A stretch of DNA of 64,000 bases from Capra hircus (lineage: Eukaryota; Chordata; Mammalia; Artiodactyla; Bovidae). The position numbers were made by a program, and so were the translations under genes. The notes under the pieces were generated by a model. The model did no database searches and had not been told where the DNA came from. It saw only the letters and a list, made by a program, of their open reading frames with translations. How positions within the stretch are numbered: position 1 is the stretch's first letter; every line of letters begins with the position of its first letter. The stretch lies in NCBI RefSeq assembly GCF_001704415.2, contig NC_030817.1, positions 32,003,550 to 32,067,549 of the forward strand, in the 5' to 3' direction. Shown here piece by piece: positions 1-11,586 of this stretch.

Positions 1-1084
1 TCCAAATAGTTCCAGCTTGTTTTCCTGATGGCAGCAAAGGGAATTCCACAGAGTAGGTGAGGCACTTAAGTGAAAAAAATAATTACTTTGTTAGTGAGGC
101 AGGCATTTTAGTTTGGGGGCAAACTGAAATAACATTGCACTTAGCTGTGCATTTAAAGAATAATATGCAAGCTATACCTCAGTTTCACACATCTTCAGGT
201 TGCTTTTGCATACTCAAGATTTGTTTTTCTGTAACATATTTTTAATGTTATATTTAAATTGCTTGTATGTTTTCATTTATTGGATGCACTGGAACAATAC
301 AGACTTTTTGGAGAGTTTATCTTTCCTTTCACAGCAATATCCTTCTTTCTATTATCTCTGTTTCTGTCCTTAGGCTATCTGGTTTAGTTTAACAGACTTT
401 CCTTTACCTAGCACCATAAATCCCACAAGCACTGAAAAATGCTAGGGAACAAATATAAAGCACTCTCTTAAAGTACCCTCTTATCAAGTTATCTTGTAGA
501 AGATAATAACATTTTTAGGTCCTATTCATGTCAAGAATCTTGTTTGCCAGAAAAATACTTCTTGTAAACCTGTTTTTATAGCCTTAGGCATGGGGGAGGA
601 AGAAGGTTGGAGAACCATTCTCGGATATAAATTCCCTTGCTTTCTATTTGGCTGAAGAAAATGAAAATTCTCACCTACGTTCTAACATGAAAAGCTAAAC
701 TCCAATAGGCAGACATTTTCAAAATACCTAGGAAGCCTCAGGACAAATAATGATCACAAGGATTCAACACAGTGATCATTGTAGCCTCTGCTAATTTCTG
801 CTCTTCCATGCTTCTTGGGATACCTGGCATTTATACCACTGGGGTGGGGGCTGTAATTTTTTAAACCAAAGTACAAAACATACTATCAAATCAGTCTAAA
901 ATGTTCTCATGTATATATCTGGGGACAATAGGGAAATAACAATAGACAGGCTGTCGCAAGAAACTGCAGTATGGCTGCTCTATCCACACCAGATGTGCAA
1001 AACCTACCAGCAAACCAACAGAGGATTTGCGGAAGTGTTGTCCTGTCTTAAATGCACAAGGTTGGCATACTTCTTCTATAAGGG
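1..1084. other. Non-repetitive stretch, no gene seen
   Basis: AT-rich sequence without a recognisable repeat, RNA gene or supported exon. The open frames here are short and lack splice or codon-bias support. Confidence 0.5.
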
Positions 1085-1292
1085 GCTAGAGAGCAAATAT
1101 CTTAGGCTTTGTGGACCACATGGTCTCTGTTTCAACCACTCAATTCAGTTGTTGTATGACAAAAGGAGTCACAGATAGTGTGTAAACAAACCAGCCTGAC
1201 CACGGTTGATATCACTTTTTTTTTTTAACAGAACAGGAAGAGGGTCATTTTGGCCCATGGATCATAGTTTGCCAATTCCTGTTTGAGAGTGT
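1085..1292 (+). mobile_element. hAT-type non-autonomous DNA transposon relic
   Basis: The segment carries the landmarks of a common mammalian hAT MITE: a block reading 'aaatatcttaggctttgtgg', a 'caaccactcaattc' block and an end reading 'ttggcccatggatcatag' then 'tttgccaattcctg'. It is interrupted by a T-run near 1216. The exact MER/Charlie family is not assigned. The match is by remembered consensus and strongly diverged, as expected for a copy older than the ruminant radiation. Confidence 0.55.
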
Positions 1293-1386
1293 CCAACAAA
1301 ACTCTTTTCTATAGAAACAAACATGCCACCAAAAATCTCTACTCCACTTTCTTAGTATTCCATGAAACAACCTACACAAACATGCA

Positions 1387-1586
1387 AAGGTAGCTCAGTG
1401 GTAAAGAATCTGCCTGCCAATGCAGGAGATGCAAGAGACACAGGTTCGATTCCTGGGTTGGGATGATCCTCTGGAGGAGGGCATGGCAAACCACTCCAGT
1501 ATTCTTGCCTGGAAAACTTCACGGACAGAGGAGCTTGGCCAGCTGCAGCTCCTGGGGTCTCAAAAAGTCAGACACAAGTGAGTGAC
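1387..1586 (+). mobile_element. Bov-tA SINE with target-site duplication
   Basis: tRNA-derived head (A-box-like 'tagctcagtggtaaag', B-box 'ggttcgattcc') followed by the BovA body and a 3' end 'gtcagacacaagtgagtgac'. An 8-bp direct repeat, aacatgca, flanks it at 1379-1386 and 1587-1594, which fits L1/BovB-type target-primed insertion. Confidence 0.9.
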
Positions 1587-1594
1587 AACATGCA

Positions 1595-2189
1595 CATGTA
1601 CCTGTAAAAACACACAAAAATGTTGTCCTTTTTCTTTCACCTTTCTGAAACGGGGCAGTGAATTTTCACTCTCATAGAAAAAGGCATTTAGTACCATTTT
1701 GTCATTTCCTGTTTGCTACATGCAAGACATTGTAACTAACAGAATCATTTATGGGCAAAGCCTGGGTTCTAAGTTAACCTCTTCCAAAAGGATAAGTGTA
1801 AGAGCATTCCAGGCCATTATAAACCAAATAACCCAGTAAGGACAGGTGAAGGCTAATGCCTTTAATGGCACTCAGGAAAATCATTCAGCCAAGACAAACA
1901 GAGATGGCTGTCAGTGCTATGTTGACGAACTGGTGGGTGGTGTATTAGACAGGAAGTGAGTGAGAGGAATATTTGGAAGAGCAATAGAGGATGAAATTCT
2001 TTCCAGACCCTTGAGGCAAAGGTTCAAGTTCAGGGTTGAGGCCAGTGGGGTCATGCAAAAGAGGTTTCATCTACTAAAGTTTAATGATCCAGTTCTTATG
2101 GGATTCTTCTTTTTTTCTTTTTGATAAATCACCAAAGTTTTAAAAACCCAACCTTTAAAGAATTGTTTTTAAAGTCCTCAGAGTAAGGA
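1595..2189. other. Non-repetitive stretch, no gene seen
   Basis: No recognised repeat or gene; no frame of note. Confidence 0.45.
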
Positions 2190-2520
2190 AAATAATATTA
2201 GTAGCTAATATTTGAGCATTTATTGTATTCTAGTTTTCTTGTTTTGTTTTTATTTATTTTTTGATTGAAGGATAATTGCTTTACAGAATTGTGTTTGTTG
2301 CTGCCAAACATTAACATGAATCTGTGCTCTAGTTTTATATATCACCATATTTAGTATTTATTATTATTACACCCAATTTATAGGTGAGGAAACAGGCTCA
2401 AAATGGTTAAGGATTAATAATTGCCCCAGGACATGTAGCTATTAAGAGTCAGGGCCAGGGTTTGTAAGTGGGTCTGGCTTGGAAGCCCACATTTTCAGTC
2501 TTCACATCGTACTAAGTCAT
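2190..2520 (-). mobile_element. MIR SINE (minus), split by an L1 tail
   Basis: The left part contains 'gtagctaatatttgagcatttattg' type MIR sequence and the right part the core 'aggtgaggaaacaggctc', 'catgtagctattaagagtcag'. An L1 3' fragment at about 2236-2345 separates the two, so the MIR is the older element. Confidence 0.75.
2236..2345 (-). mobile_element. L1 3'-end fragment inserted in MIR
   Basis: Reverse complement of the ruminant L1 3' terminus: T-rich start (poly-A on the minus strand), 'gattgaaggataattgcttt', then 'acattaacatgaatctgtgc'. Only about 110 bp survive, a severe 5' truncation. A related 3' end lies in plus orientation near 19.65 kb. Confidence 0.75.
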
Positions 2521-2959
2521 TTTCATTACTCACTTCTTATTGATAGTTATATCTTCAGGTCATAAAGATTTTGAAAGTAATTTTTAAATAAATGGTAAAC
2601 TAAGTTCTAACTCTCATGTTTCAAAGACACCCAAGATCAGATTTTCCTCCCACTGAGTTGCTTGAAGTTCTGTTACTAAGAAGATGATGTCTTAAATTTG
2701 GAAGTTTTTATTCTGGGTCAGGAAAAAAAAAGAATTGGCAAGAGAAAGAGTTTAGTAAGTTTAATACTTAATTAATTTTTTTTAGTTTAATAATTAATTT
2801 TTATAAAATGTTTTATTTAATTAATATGTTTCCATGAAGGTTTGGACAAAATATTTTTGGGCCAGCTCATTGATGGAATTAAAATAGAAAATAGCAGTTT
2901 ACATAAGGTGCATGATGGTGGAGAGAGAATTTCACTCAGATGCAAATAATGATAATCTA

Positions 2960-2962
<3 letters not shown>

Positions 2963-3000
<38 letters not shown>
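2963..3000 (+). repeat. (TG)19 microsatellite
   Basis: Nineteen uninterrupted TG dinucleotides directly abutting the 3' tail of the minus-strand SINE that follows; probably grew from that tail. Confidence 0.97.
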
Positions 3001-3001
<1 letters not shown>

Positions 3002-3204
3002 TAGTTTAGTCACTAAGTCGTGTCTGACTCTTTTGCCTCCATGGATTGTAGCCCTCCAGGCTCTTCTGTCCATGGGATTTCCCAGGCAAGAATACCGGAG
3101 TGGGTTGCCATTTCCTTCTCCAGGGGATCTTCCCAACCAAGGATCAAACCTGTGTCTCCTGCATTGAAGGTAGATTCTTTGCCACTGATTCACCAAGGGA
3201 GCCC
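3001..3204 (-). mobile_element. Bov-tA SINE (minus)
   Basis: Reverse complement of the Bov-tA body ('catggattgtagccctccag', 'gatttcccaggcaagaatac') ending at the tRNA-derived head ('tgattcaccaagggagccc'). Its 5' end faces the next SINE. Confidence 0.92.
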
Positions 3205-3234
3205 ATATATACACACACACATACACAATGTATA

Positions 3235-3417
3235 GGGCTTCCACCATGGCTCAGCAGGTAAAGAATCTGTCTAAAGAAGACGTGGGTTCCATCCCTGAGA
3301 AGATCCCCTGGAGGAGGGCATGGCAACCCACTCTGGTATTCTTGCTTGGGAAATCCCATGGATAGAGGGGCCTGGCAGACTACAGTCCATGGGGTTGCAA
3401 AGAGTCAGACACGACAA
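3235..3417 (+). mobile_element. Bov-tA SINE (plus)
   Basis: Starts 'gggcttccaccatggctcag', continues through the BovA body and ends 'agtcagacacgac'. About 30 bp of CA-rich spacer separate it from the oppositely oriented SINE at 3001-3204, making a head-to-head inverted pair. Confidence 0.92.
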
Positions 3418-3433
3418 ATTTATGAATTTTTAA

Positions 3434-3510
3434 GGGCTTCCCTGGTGGCTCAGATAGTAAAGAATCTGCCTGCAATGTAGGAGATTAGAGCTTGATTCCT
3501 GGGTTGGAAT
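3434..3510 (+). mobile_element. tRNA-like head of a Bov-tA SINE only
   Basis: 'gggcttccctggtggctcag' through 'gattcctgggttggaa' is present, and the BovA body is missing. This is a 3'-truncated or deleted copy holding the pol III promoter part. Not a tRNA gene: no acceptor stem pairing is seen. Confidence 0.8.
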
Positions 3511-4799
3511 TAAAGAACATTTCCGTATTATACCCAGCCAGTCTCTTGAAGGCACATTCATCTTCTTAATCAGACATTATATCTTCCTTTCTACTATGTA
3601 ATGCACATCTTTTAAGTCCTACCCTTGCCAACTTAAGAAATTCTGTCATTAATATCGGGGTTATATCACCTCATTCTTTAAGGTGGGTTTCATCTCTGAC
3701 AGATATGTCCTGCTTCTTACTTTTTATCATAGAATTTGACATCATTATGTGCTACTAAACCTGAAGTCCACTGATTCCCCGCCCCCCCACAATTTGGTCT
3801 TTGTTACTTTATCCTATGGGTTTGGTCTGTGGTCTGTGGATGCTTTCCTTTCTTTTCCTCCTCTGCCTCTCCTCCTTCTCACTACAGAGATTACAAAGCT
3901 GAGAGCAGGGAGGGAAGAGCCTCAGGAAGACAGTTTCTTACGTACTAGTTAGTTACAACACGTAGGCTTTGCTATTTATTTAAATACTTTTTAAAAAATT
4001 ATTTTGGCTGAAGAAAGTCAAATAAAGGAAGTCTGAGGAAAAACATCTCTCTCTGGGACCTCAGCTTCAGCTGTTTCTCCTTGTTTTAACAAAATCACTT
4101 TTGATTCTGAATTTTTTTGCTTCCAGAACCAAGTTGATTTTGAAACATTAGGCGTATTCCAGGACCCAAGACCCCAAGGAGTTAAACTGTCTGCCTATTA
4201 TTTAGACCACCCACCTGCAGTAGATGCATGGTCTGTCCAAACTCCACTGAAATGCAAAAGCCTGACTCACTATCTCTCCAAACAGTACCCAGGAGGGTTG
4301 GCTCCCCTTTAGAACTGCTGAGCTAGACAGGAATTTCACTCCTCTGGCCCAGTGTCCCTTGCAGGTGGGGAGGGAAAGGGAAATTAAAACACAAATTCCA
4401 TTGCTGCTGAATAAATGTTGAACTCCAGAGACTAGTCTATTTAAAACTGGAGAAGGAAATTTGGGCTTCATATACTTATGCACTTGTGCTTCCATTCAGA
4501 TGTTTCTTTTTTGTCCTTTTTTTTTTTAACATATAAGTTCCCATGAAAAGCATTCTCTTTTCAGTAGCATAATCAAATGTGAAATAAGAAAACTTCCATG
4601 TTGAAATTACTTTCAGATCTTCTTTATGGGTCATGTAAGCAAAACACTCATATTACTTTATATTCAAATCCAATTTTAAAATAAAAGCTTGAAGCCTCAT
4701 CTTATTCACTAAATGACTTTTGACTATGTCAGAAAGAGTGGATCCACTCAAACTTTGGCACTACCAGTGGCATTTAAAAGAATGGAAGACCGTGTAAAT
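3511..4799. other. Non-repetitive stretch, no gene seen
   Basis: No family recognised. It contains short C-rich (3779-3789) and T-rich tracts. Minus-strand open frame 4202-4495 has no homology I recognise. Confidence 0.4.
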
Positions 4800-5342
4800 G
4801 TGGTAGGCAGAATTATAAGAATGGCCCCTAAAGATTCTCACCTTTGTGTGATTCCCTCCCCTGTGAATATGATGGAATATCACTCCTGTGATTATGTCAC
4901 ACTGCATGGCAAAAGGGCTTTTGCAGATGTAATTAGGGTTGCTAATTGTTTGGCCTTAAAATGGAGATCACTTGGTGAACTAGGTCTAATTACATGATGC
5001 CTTTAAAGACAGAGAATTTTCTCTGCTGGTGACAGATGAGGAAATTAGAGAGGCTGCCATCATAAGAACTGGACACACCATCATCATGTGGAAATGGAAG
5101 GGCCACATGATGAGGAATGGGTGCAGCCTCTAGAATATGAGAGTAACTGTAGGTGGCAGCCAGGGCTGAGTCTGGATTCTCCAACAGTCCAAATGGCTTA
5201 GGAGTGGATTCTTCTCCCACAGCCTCCAGATAACAACTTAGCCAACCCACAGAAGCTCAAAACTGTGAGTAACAGATGGGTGTTGCTTTTAGGTCACTGA
5301 AATTGTGGTCATTTATTTGGCAGCAGTAGAAAACTCATACAA
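4800..5342 (+). mobile_element. MLT1-type (ERVL-MaLR) LTR, plus
   Basis: Follows the MLT1 layout: start 'tggtaggcagaattataaga' plus 'tggcccctaaagattc', middle 'gacacaccatcatcatgtgg', end 'cacagaagctcaaaactgtg' then 'cagtagaaaactcatac'. Old and indel-rich; no internal retroviral sequence is attached. A second copy in the opposite orientation lies at 26.14-26.89 kb. Confidence 0.75.
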
Positions 5343-6199
5343 AAGGAGATGAAGGGGGTCTTGAAGGGGATGAAGAGCCCCAGAGGCATTCAGAGTCATA
5401 ACGGCATTCCTGGAACAAGCATCCTCCTTTCAAGGAGAGGAGACGCCTAGGCTGGGAATAAAGTTAGAGCAGATGGATAAATTCTGAGGTAATTCTTAAT
5501 ATGTTATTTTATAACCATGTTCCATCTGCTATTTTTGAATCCGCTTCTCAGAATCCATTTCTCCACTCCAAACCCACAAGGAGGACAAGGAGATTGGTGA
5601 GCCTCCTTGACCAGGCCAGCACCACACAGTGGCAGCAGCGTGGGCACATTGGTTCCTTCCTGTCCTGCGAGTATCCCTTCGCCTTTCAGGAAGTGAGGGC
5701 TGCAAGACTGTACTCTCTTGGACACCTGCTCTTACCACACCATTCATTAGTCCTGACTGGCTCCTCCAGCCCCACTGAACAAGCTGCCCAGCCACCTGTT
5801 AGTTGATGGGTCATTTTCTCCTCTGCCCAAAGAGGCAGAAAGCAGGGTGGTCCAGAGAGGTCTTACTTGGAAGCTCTTTTCTAGACAATTGTAAGTTACT
5901 CCCAGGGAAAGCTGAGATGCAGGACCAGGGGTTCCAAACAGAAAAAAACAGCAAGAGTAGCCAAAAAGAAGGAGCTAGAAAAATAAACAGGAGATGTTGA
6001 GAGAAAAGTAAATATATAGACTGGTCCAACTTAATTTTGTTGGGAAGACTTATGCTGGCTTGAGTCATTTTAAGAAATTAGGTACTAAGCTATGAGATCT
6101 GGCTCTTTGATCTTATTTATCATTCTGAAATCCCATCCATTTGAATGTCAGTTTTTTCTTCTCAGTCTTATTGTGTTGATTTCTCTGCAGTACTGTCAC
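5343..6199. other. Non-repetitive stretch, no gene seen
   Basis: Overlapping frames on both strands around 5500-5800 (up to 101 codons) come from locally GC-richer sequence; no domain or splice support. Confidence 0.4.
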
Positions 6200-6600
6200 T
6201 CTCTCTTAACTTGAAACTTCTCTCTTAGCTTTCCTGACACTAGCCTCTCCTGCTTTTTCTACTATATCTCTGCCTTCTTCTCTTTCTCTTTTTTAAGATC
6301 ATGCACCTCCACTCACCGTAAAAACTGGTATGTCCCAATGACTCATCCTTGACCACCTTCTCACTCTTGCATTCATCCTAGGTTATTTCATTCACTCCTA
6401 TGGCTTGGTTTCAACACCCACATATGCTGATGATTTCTAAATGCCTATCCAAATCCATTCCTATGCCTTGAGCTCTAGAGATGTGCATGCCATCGTCTCC
6501 TGGACACTGCAATTTGGATGTTCCCATTGGCACCTCTAATTCAACATATCTGTTCCCCAAATCATGTTCTTTTTCCTTGATCACTTATCTGGTTTAATAA
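6200..6600 (+). mobile_element. L2 LINE fragment (RT region), plus
   Basis: Pyrimidine-rich L2 ORF2 sequence: 'cctatggcttggtttcaaca', then 'tatgctgatgat' encoding the YADD reverse transcriptase box at 6425-6436, then 'tggatgttcccattggcacc'. A stop follows YADD directly, and the frame is broken throughout. Confidence 0.6.
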
Positions 6601-7417
6601 TAACACCATGCACCAAATATTAACTATAAATCTACCTACTGTGGGTGTCAAATTCTCATCCTTGTGTCCTAAGAACCAAGTTACTTGGGCGAATAATAAA
6701 TAGTTAACTACTAATGAGGAATAGTCAACCAATTATTCCTTAGCTTCAGGAAAAAAAATATAGACAAGAAAAGTCCAGTTCATTAGTTGGTAGGGATATA
6801 AGTGAACAGTGTTTCCCTGATCAAGTCTATTTGCCACCAGGAGCAGAGCTTTCACAGGGAAACCTGCTTTAGATGAGGCCAGTCTGGTATTGACAGGATA
6901 ATCCTCTTCTAAAAATTATCTCAACCTAGTCATAGGAGCTCCTGCTTCTCCCTAAACTATAAAAGCTTAGTCCTTTGATGATTCTAAGCCAGGATCCTGG
7001 CAGTTCCCTTAGTTGAGTAGCTAACTCCCTAATAGCTTTAGCTTCCTATTGAGGAACTAGCATTTTCTGGAACAAACAGCCCATAGAGAGGGCTTCCCCC
7101 ACTGCTTCAGGTCCACTTGTCCTTATTTCTTTCACACAAGCCAGGAAGATAATTTCCACATACCTCTTGTTACTCTTCCATTTAATCATAATATAATCCT
7201 TCATATGCAAACATGAAAACAGCAATCATGTTTTATTCCAAGTTCTAATTGCATGTAGCAATCATGTGCTTTCACTAAATTATTTCCATCAAGCATACAT
7301 AGCACCATTATTTCCAGTATGCCAAAAGACCCACCTGCATTCTCTCACCCCCATCAGAAAAACCAATTCAAGTTTCACACATTTGCTTTGCACTTTCATA
7401 TGGCGTCCCTCCCCCAT

Positions 7418-7420
<3 letters not shown>
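6601..7420. other. Non-repetitive stretch, no gene seen
   Basis: No recognised repeat, RNA gene or exon. Confidence 0.45.
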
Positions 7421-7489
<69 letters not shown>

Positions 7490-7493
7490 ACAC
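7421..7493 (+). repeat. (CA)n microsatellite, about 36 units
   Basis: Thirty-two pure CA units, one TA interruption near 7485, then four more. The His/Thr-rich frames over it are repeat artefacts. Length and purity suggest a polymorphic locus. Confidence 0.98.
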
Positions 7494-8755
7494 CTCTCTA
7501 CATCTCAAATCTGTGTGAGTTCCACTCCTCTGTTACACTTTCCTTTCCCACCAGCATCAGACTTTGAGAAGCTAAGTGTGCTCCCACCACTCCCCTTCTT
7601 TCTTTTGTGCATGGGGAAATTATCAGCGGACTGTTCTTACCCATTTCCTGTTCCTCCCCTCTAACATGTCAATTTCTGTTCCTCACTGGCAGAGCCCCAT
7701 TCCTCTCTTTTCTTATTAGCATCAATCAACAGTTAACCTTTCTTATTTTTTAAACAACAACAACAGAAATACAGAATTTTTTTTTTTAAGAAAGGCAAAA
7801 GAGCATTCATTTTCCTGTGTTCATGCTGAAGTTCATTTCTCACTTGAGGAATTGTGCATTCTTTTCCTTATTCCCTCCCAACTCCCCTTTTACATCACAT
7901 CATTGGAAACAAGCCTAGAAATTAGTTAAGCTATGTATATAAAAAATGAAAGCTAGAGAAAGAAAACATGTGATAGTGAGGTGGTGAATTACTAAGCGCT
8001 GGAGTTAGCAAATGTTTGAATTTTTGCTTCTGCTCTTCAAAGTTTTGTGCTATTGGGTACATTCCAAGGTAGGCCTCAAGCTATTGCCAGAAGGGTCATC
8101 TCAGTAGGTTTTCCTTTTACTTTTTTCCAAAGATGTTATCAATCAAGCTTTCCCAAAGGCTCAAGGGTTATTAGCAAAGCAAAAGGGAGCCTCAGTGTCT
8201 CAGAGGCAGGATCACCATCTGCTGCAGGAAGCAGGAACTAAACCACGCAGATTCGGCCTTGCACTGGGTCTCTGTGCTTTGAGAAAAAGCCTGAGAGAGC
8301 TCTGAAGACTTGAAAACACCCAGCATGACTTCACCAGTAAAAAAAAAATCCTGGAGTGTTCCAGAAACATGAAGACAAGCTCAGTACTGTACAGCCAGGG
8401 GAGGCACTCCTCTGGGACTGGTTCGTGGAATTAAGAAAAATGACTTTTGAGAAGTAGCTATCTCAGAACAATCAGGGACTTTTCCCCCCTATTTTCAGAG
8501 CTGAGCTACATGCTCACTAGTCTTATATGCAAAGGTTGACTATAAAATAAAACAGAAAAAAAAAAAAAAAAAAGGTATGCTTTCTATGTGGCCAGCTATC
8601 AATCTGCCTAGCCTGAGTGGGGATTCTTGTCCCAGCAGAGAGGTGGACTGTGTGTTTGTTTGTTTTTCTTTTTTAGTATCGCATTTTGGCCATTTTGGTT
8701 GTGACAGGCTTTGAAATTTACTATGAGCCACCAATTACAGTCTAAGTCTGGGATT
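7494..8755. other. Non-repetitive stretch with an 18-A run
   Basis: No gene or family recognised. A run of 18 A at 8556-8573 may be the tail of an element I cannot identify. Confidence 0.4.
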
Positions 8756-8850
8756 ATGAATTCACTCTACTATTCAACAGATGCGAAAACGCACACAGTC
8801 TCTCTCAGCATCAGTTTCCTGATTTATAAAGTAAAAAAAACAACAATTTT
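8756..8850 (+). mobile_element. Possible MIR fragment
   Basis: Only the core block 'catcagtttcctgatttataaag' style is clear. Short and weak. Confidence 0.35.
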
Positions 8851-9059
8851 GCTTCAAGGCTGATTTCTTACTGTCGGCACGGCCCTGGTATAAATGTTAA
8901 CCCCTCACAGGGAGCTATCCTATCCAAAGTGTGTCCCTCCAATCACATAACCACTTTCTGTTATATTACCTCATTTCAATTCCTCCCCCAAACTCTGTTT
9001 TTTTATTTGTTGAATGTCTCCTTCAATTAGAATATAAGCACTCTGAGAGTAAGGACATT

Positions 9060-10372
9060 TGTCTTTGATGATTCATTCAACAAGTATTGCTAAGTGGCTT
9101 CTGATTGCCAGACACCATTCATGGTGATGGGGATGCATCAGTCAAGTACGGAATTAAAGAGCCTATTTTCTGATAGAACAGTCAGAGTCTTGACAAATAA
9201 GCAAAGAATATATAATGCATCCAGTGGTGACGGAGGCTTTGAAGAAGGATAAAGAAAGGTATGGGCTTCCCAGGTAGCTCAGTGATAAGAATCTGCCTGC
9301 CAATGCAGGAGACACAGGAGATGTGTGTTCCATCCCTGGGACAGGAAGATTCCCTTGAAGGAGGAAATGGCAACCTGCCTCAGTATTTTCACCCGGAAAA
9401 TTTCATGGACAGAGGAGCCTGGTGGGCTTTAGTCCATCAGGCCGCAGAGACTTGGACATGACTGAGTGACTGAGCACAGAGGCAAAGCAGGGTAAAAGAA
9501 AGAAATGCATAGTTAGGATGGTGTAACTTATATAGGGTCATCAGGGAGGGTCTCTCTGAGTAGATCACATTTTAAAGGAGACCTGGAAGAAGTAAGTGAG
9601 CAAGACCTGCAGATATGTGGTGTATTCCAGAAAGTGGGAGTTCTTAGAGCAAAGCCCCCCACTCACCTTTGGTTCCAAGAATAACAAGGGCTGTGTGCCT
9701 GGAACAGTAAGTGAGGGGCCCGCTGGGAGAAGACGTAAAGGAAGCCCAGCTCATGGAAGAATATGTAGTTCATGCTAAAGACACCCGACTTTAAGTGAGA
9801 TGGAAACATGGGTTGGTTTGGGATAAAGGAGTGACTTTTTGGTTTTTGAGTCTCACTATGCAGCTGCATGGAGAACAGATTGAATTTGTGCTTCGAATTG
9901 AATTTTTGAATTGACTGGAAGCATTGTGACCTGCAGAGGTTAAAACAATGACCCAGAGAAGAAATAAAGGTGCTTTGAAAGGATAGTACCAATGGTGGTA
10001 GTGAGAATGGCTTCAGTTCCAGATATATATTTTAAGGTAGAGCCCACAGGATTTCCTGACAGATTAAATGTGGGTGGGGATGGAGAAGAAAGAGAAATCA
10101 AGAATGTCTCTCAGGTTTGACCTGAAAAGCTAGAATAGAGATGAGGAGCTTACTTGAAGAGAAGGTTAACAAGAGAAAGAGGGAGGCAGGATGAGGAGTT
10201 TGCTTTTAAACATACTAATAAACTTTGAGATACCTATTAGAAATCCAAGTGGAAATGTTGAATAAGTTAGATATACTGACTCCGAAGTTCAAGGGAAGAT
10301 ATAGAGGCTGGAGATATAAATTCGGGCAACATCAGCAAACAGATAAAATTTAAAACCATCTCTTTCGCCATT
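9060..10372 (-). mobile_element. Long decayed L2 LINE, minus strand
   Basis: The 3' terminus reads 'attcattcaacaagtattgc' near 9070. Further along come L2 blocks such as 'ccagaaagtgggagttctta' (9630), 'aggatttcctgacagatt' (10050), 'ttagaaatccaagtggaaatg' (10240) and 'gctggagatataaattcggg' (10308). On the minus strand the last stretch reads FADV where the RT box should be YADD, so the catalytic aspartates are lost. A younger SINE at 9263-9477 splits it. Near 10370-10425 a tail with (GAAT)n may be a second L2 3' end in plus orientation. Confidence 0.65.
9263..9477 (+). mobile_element. Bov-tA SINE inserted in L2
   Basis: Starts 'gggcttcccaggtagctcag' and ends 'cttggacatgactgagtgac'. Moderately diverged. 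It lies inside the L2 relic, so it is the younger of the two. Confidence 0.9.
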
Positions 10373-10540
10373 GTATCTTTGATGGCCAACACAGTATAGA
10401 TACTCAATAATTTGTTGAATGAATGAATGAATGGTATGAGGATCAAACAAGATAATGGGTATGAATGTGTTTTTCAAACTATAAATCCCTCTGTAAAGAA
10501 GAGGTCATACTCAATATTATAGTACAATTATCTTACAAAC

Positions 10541-10600
10541 CTGGTATGCTGCAGTCCATGGGGTGCAAGGAGTCAGACATGACTGAATGCTTGAACAACA
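10541..10600 (+). mobile_element. 60-bp 3' fragment of a Bov-tA SINE
   Basis: Only the 3' end survives ('tgctgcagtccatggggtgc' to 'gactgaatgcttg'). A perfect 11-bp duplication, atcttacaaac, flanks it at 10530-10540 and 10601-10611, so it inserted as a severely 5'-truncated copy rather than being eroded later. Confidence 0.85.
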
Positions 10601-10611
10601 ATCTTACAAAC

Positions 10612-11127
10612 AGAAAACCTTTGAATGAGCAGTAAAGATTTAGCAAAAGTACAACCAGAAATCTTGCTTGTAACAGAAACAAACTCCAGATGGCTTCTTT
10701 CCTCCTCCCTCTTTTGATATTTAAAGTTGATACTGTCTTATACTATAATTAAGGGCAGTAAGGAACCATAAAAAAACTGAATGCTAGCGAAATATAGCAA
10801 TTATTTTTTCAGCGATGGCTCTTCAAGTTGTCAAAAAGATTTTCACAAATTTTCAAGCAGTTTCAGAAGGAATGTTTTTTAAAAGGTAATTATAAAACTG
10901 TATGAGTTTTACATGGACTTTCCCACACTAGATCACTCCATAATTCTAAATCCAATTGGCATTATTTTGCACTAAATGAAAATAGCCTTGACTTCCTTAC
11001 ATAAGAGTCCAATATTTTCATTTTTTAAAAAAAGTTACTTGATGAATCTTATTACTTGGCAAAATATTGCCTTGGGGCTTAAGTAACCATCCTAGAAAAA
11101 TCCTCTAGTAAATCTCACATGATTGAA
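10612..11127. other. Non-repetitive stretch, no gene seen
   Basis: AT-rich, no recognised element. Confidence 0.4.
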
Positions 11128-11290
11128 ATTAAAAATTGCAAATTATATTTCCTCTATTGCTTATGGAAATATAACAAGGTTAAGGGTTTTCTGTCTATGA
11201 AAGCTGAATGTTGTAATACGAAGACTTAAATTTTTTCTTGGAGTAAGAGAGGGGATAGGTAGGTAGATGAATGAATAAGGGGATGGGTGA
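11128..11290 (+). repeat. Direct repeat, copy 1
   Basis: Shares blocks with 11587-11765, such as 'tttcctctattgcttat' and 'aaggttaagggttttctgtc', in the same orientation. Substitutions and small indels separate the copies. An L1 tail lies between them. Confidence 0.8.
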
Positions 11291-11586
11291 AATTATTTAC
11301 AAAACAGAAAGAGTTATAGATGTAGAAAACAAACTTATGGTTACCAAAGGGAAAAGGGTAGGAGAGATAAACTGGGAGATTGGGATTGACATATACACAC
11401 TACTATTAATATATATAAAATAAATAATTAAGAAGAACCTATTGCTTGGCACTGGGAATTCTACTCAATACTCTGTAATGATCTATACATGTGAAAAGAA
11501 TCTAAAAAAAGTGGATATATCACTCTGCTATACAGCAGAAACCAATACATTGTAAATCAACTATATTCCAATAACATTTTTAAACA
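11291..11586 (+). mobile_element. L1 3'-end fragment between direct repeats
   Basis: L1-type 3' sequence: 'aacaaacttatggttaccaa', 'ctctgctatacagcagaaac', 'tgtaaatcaactatattcca', then an A-rich tail. Its relation to the flanking duplication is discussed in the findings. Confidence 0.65.

Noticed and set aside
2957..3359. Overlapping frames of 67-96 codons on both strands
   Set aside because: They are SINE and TG/CA repeat translations.
3434..3510. Possible tRNA gene (A- and B-box-like motifs)
   Set aside because: It is the tRNA-derived head of Bov-tA; no acceptor stem pairing and no terminator.
7266..7664. 132-codon frame with a long Thr-His run, and the antisense Cys-Val frame
   Set aside because: Translation of the CA microsatellite; no domain, no splice or promoter context.
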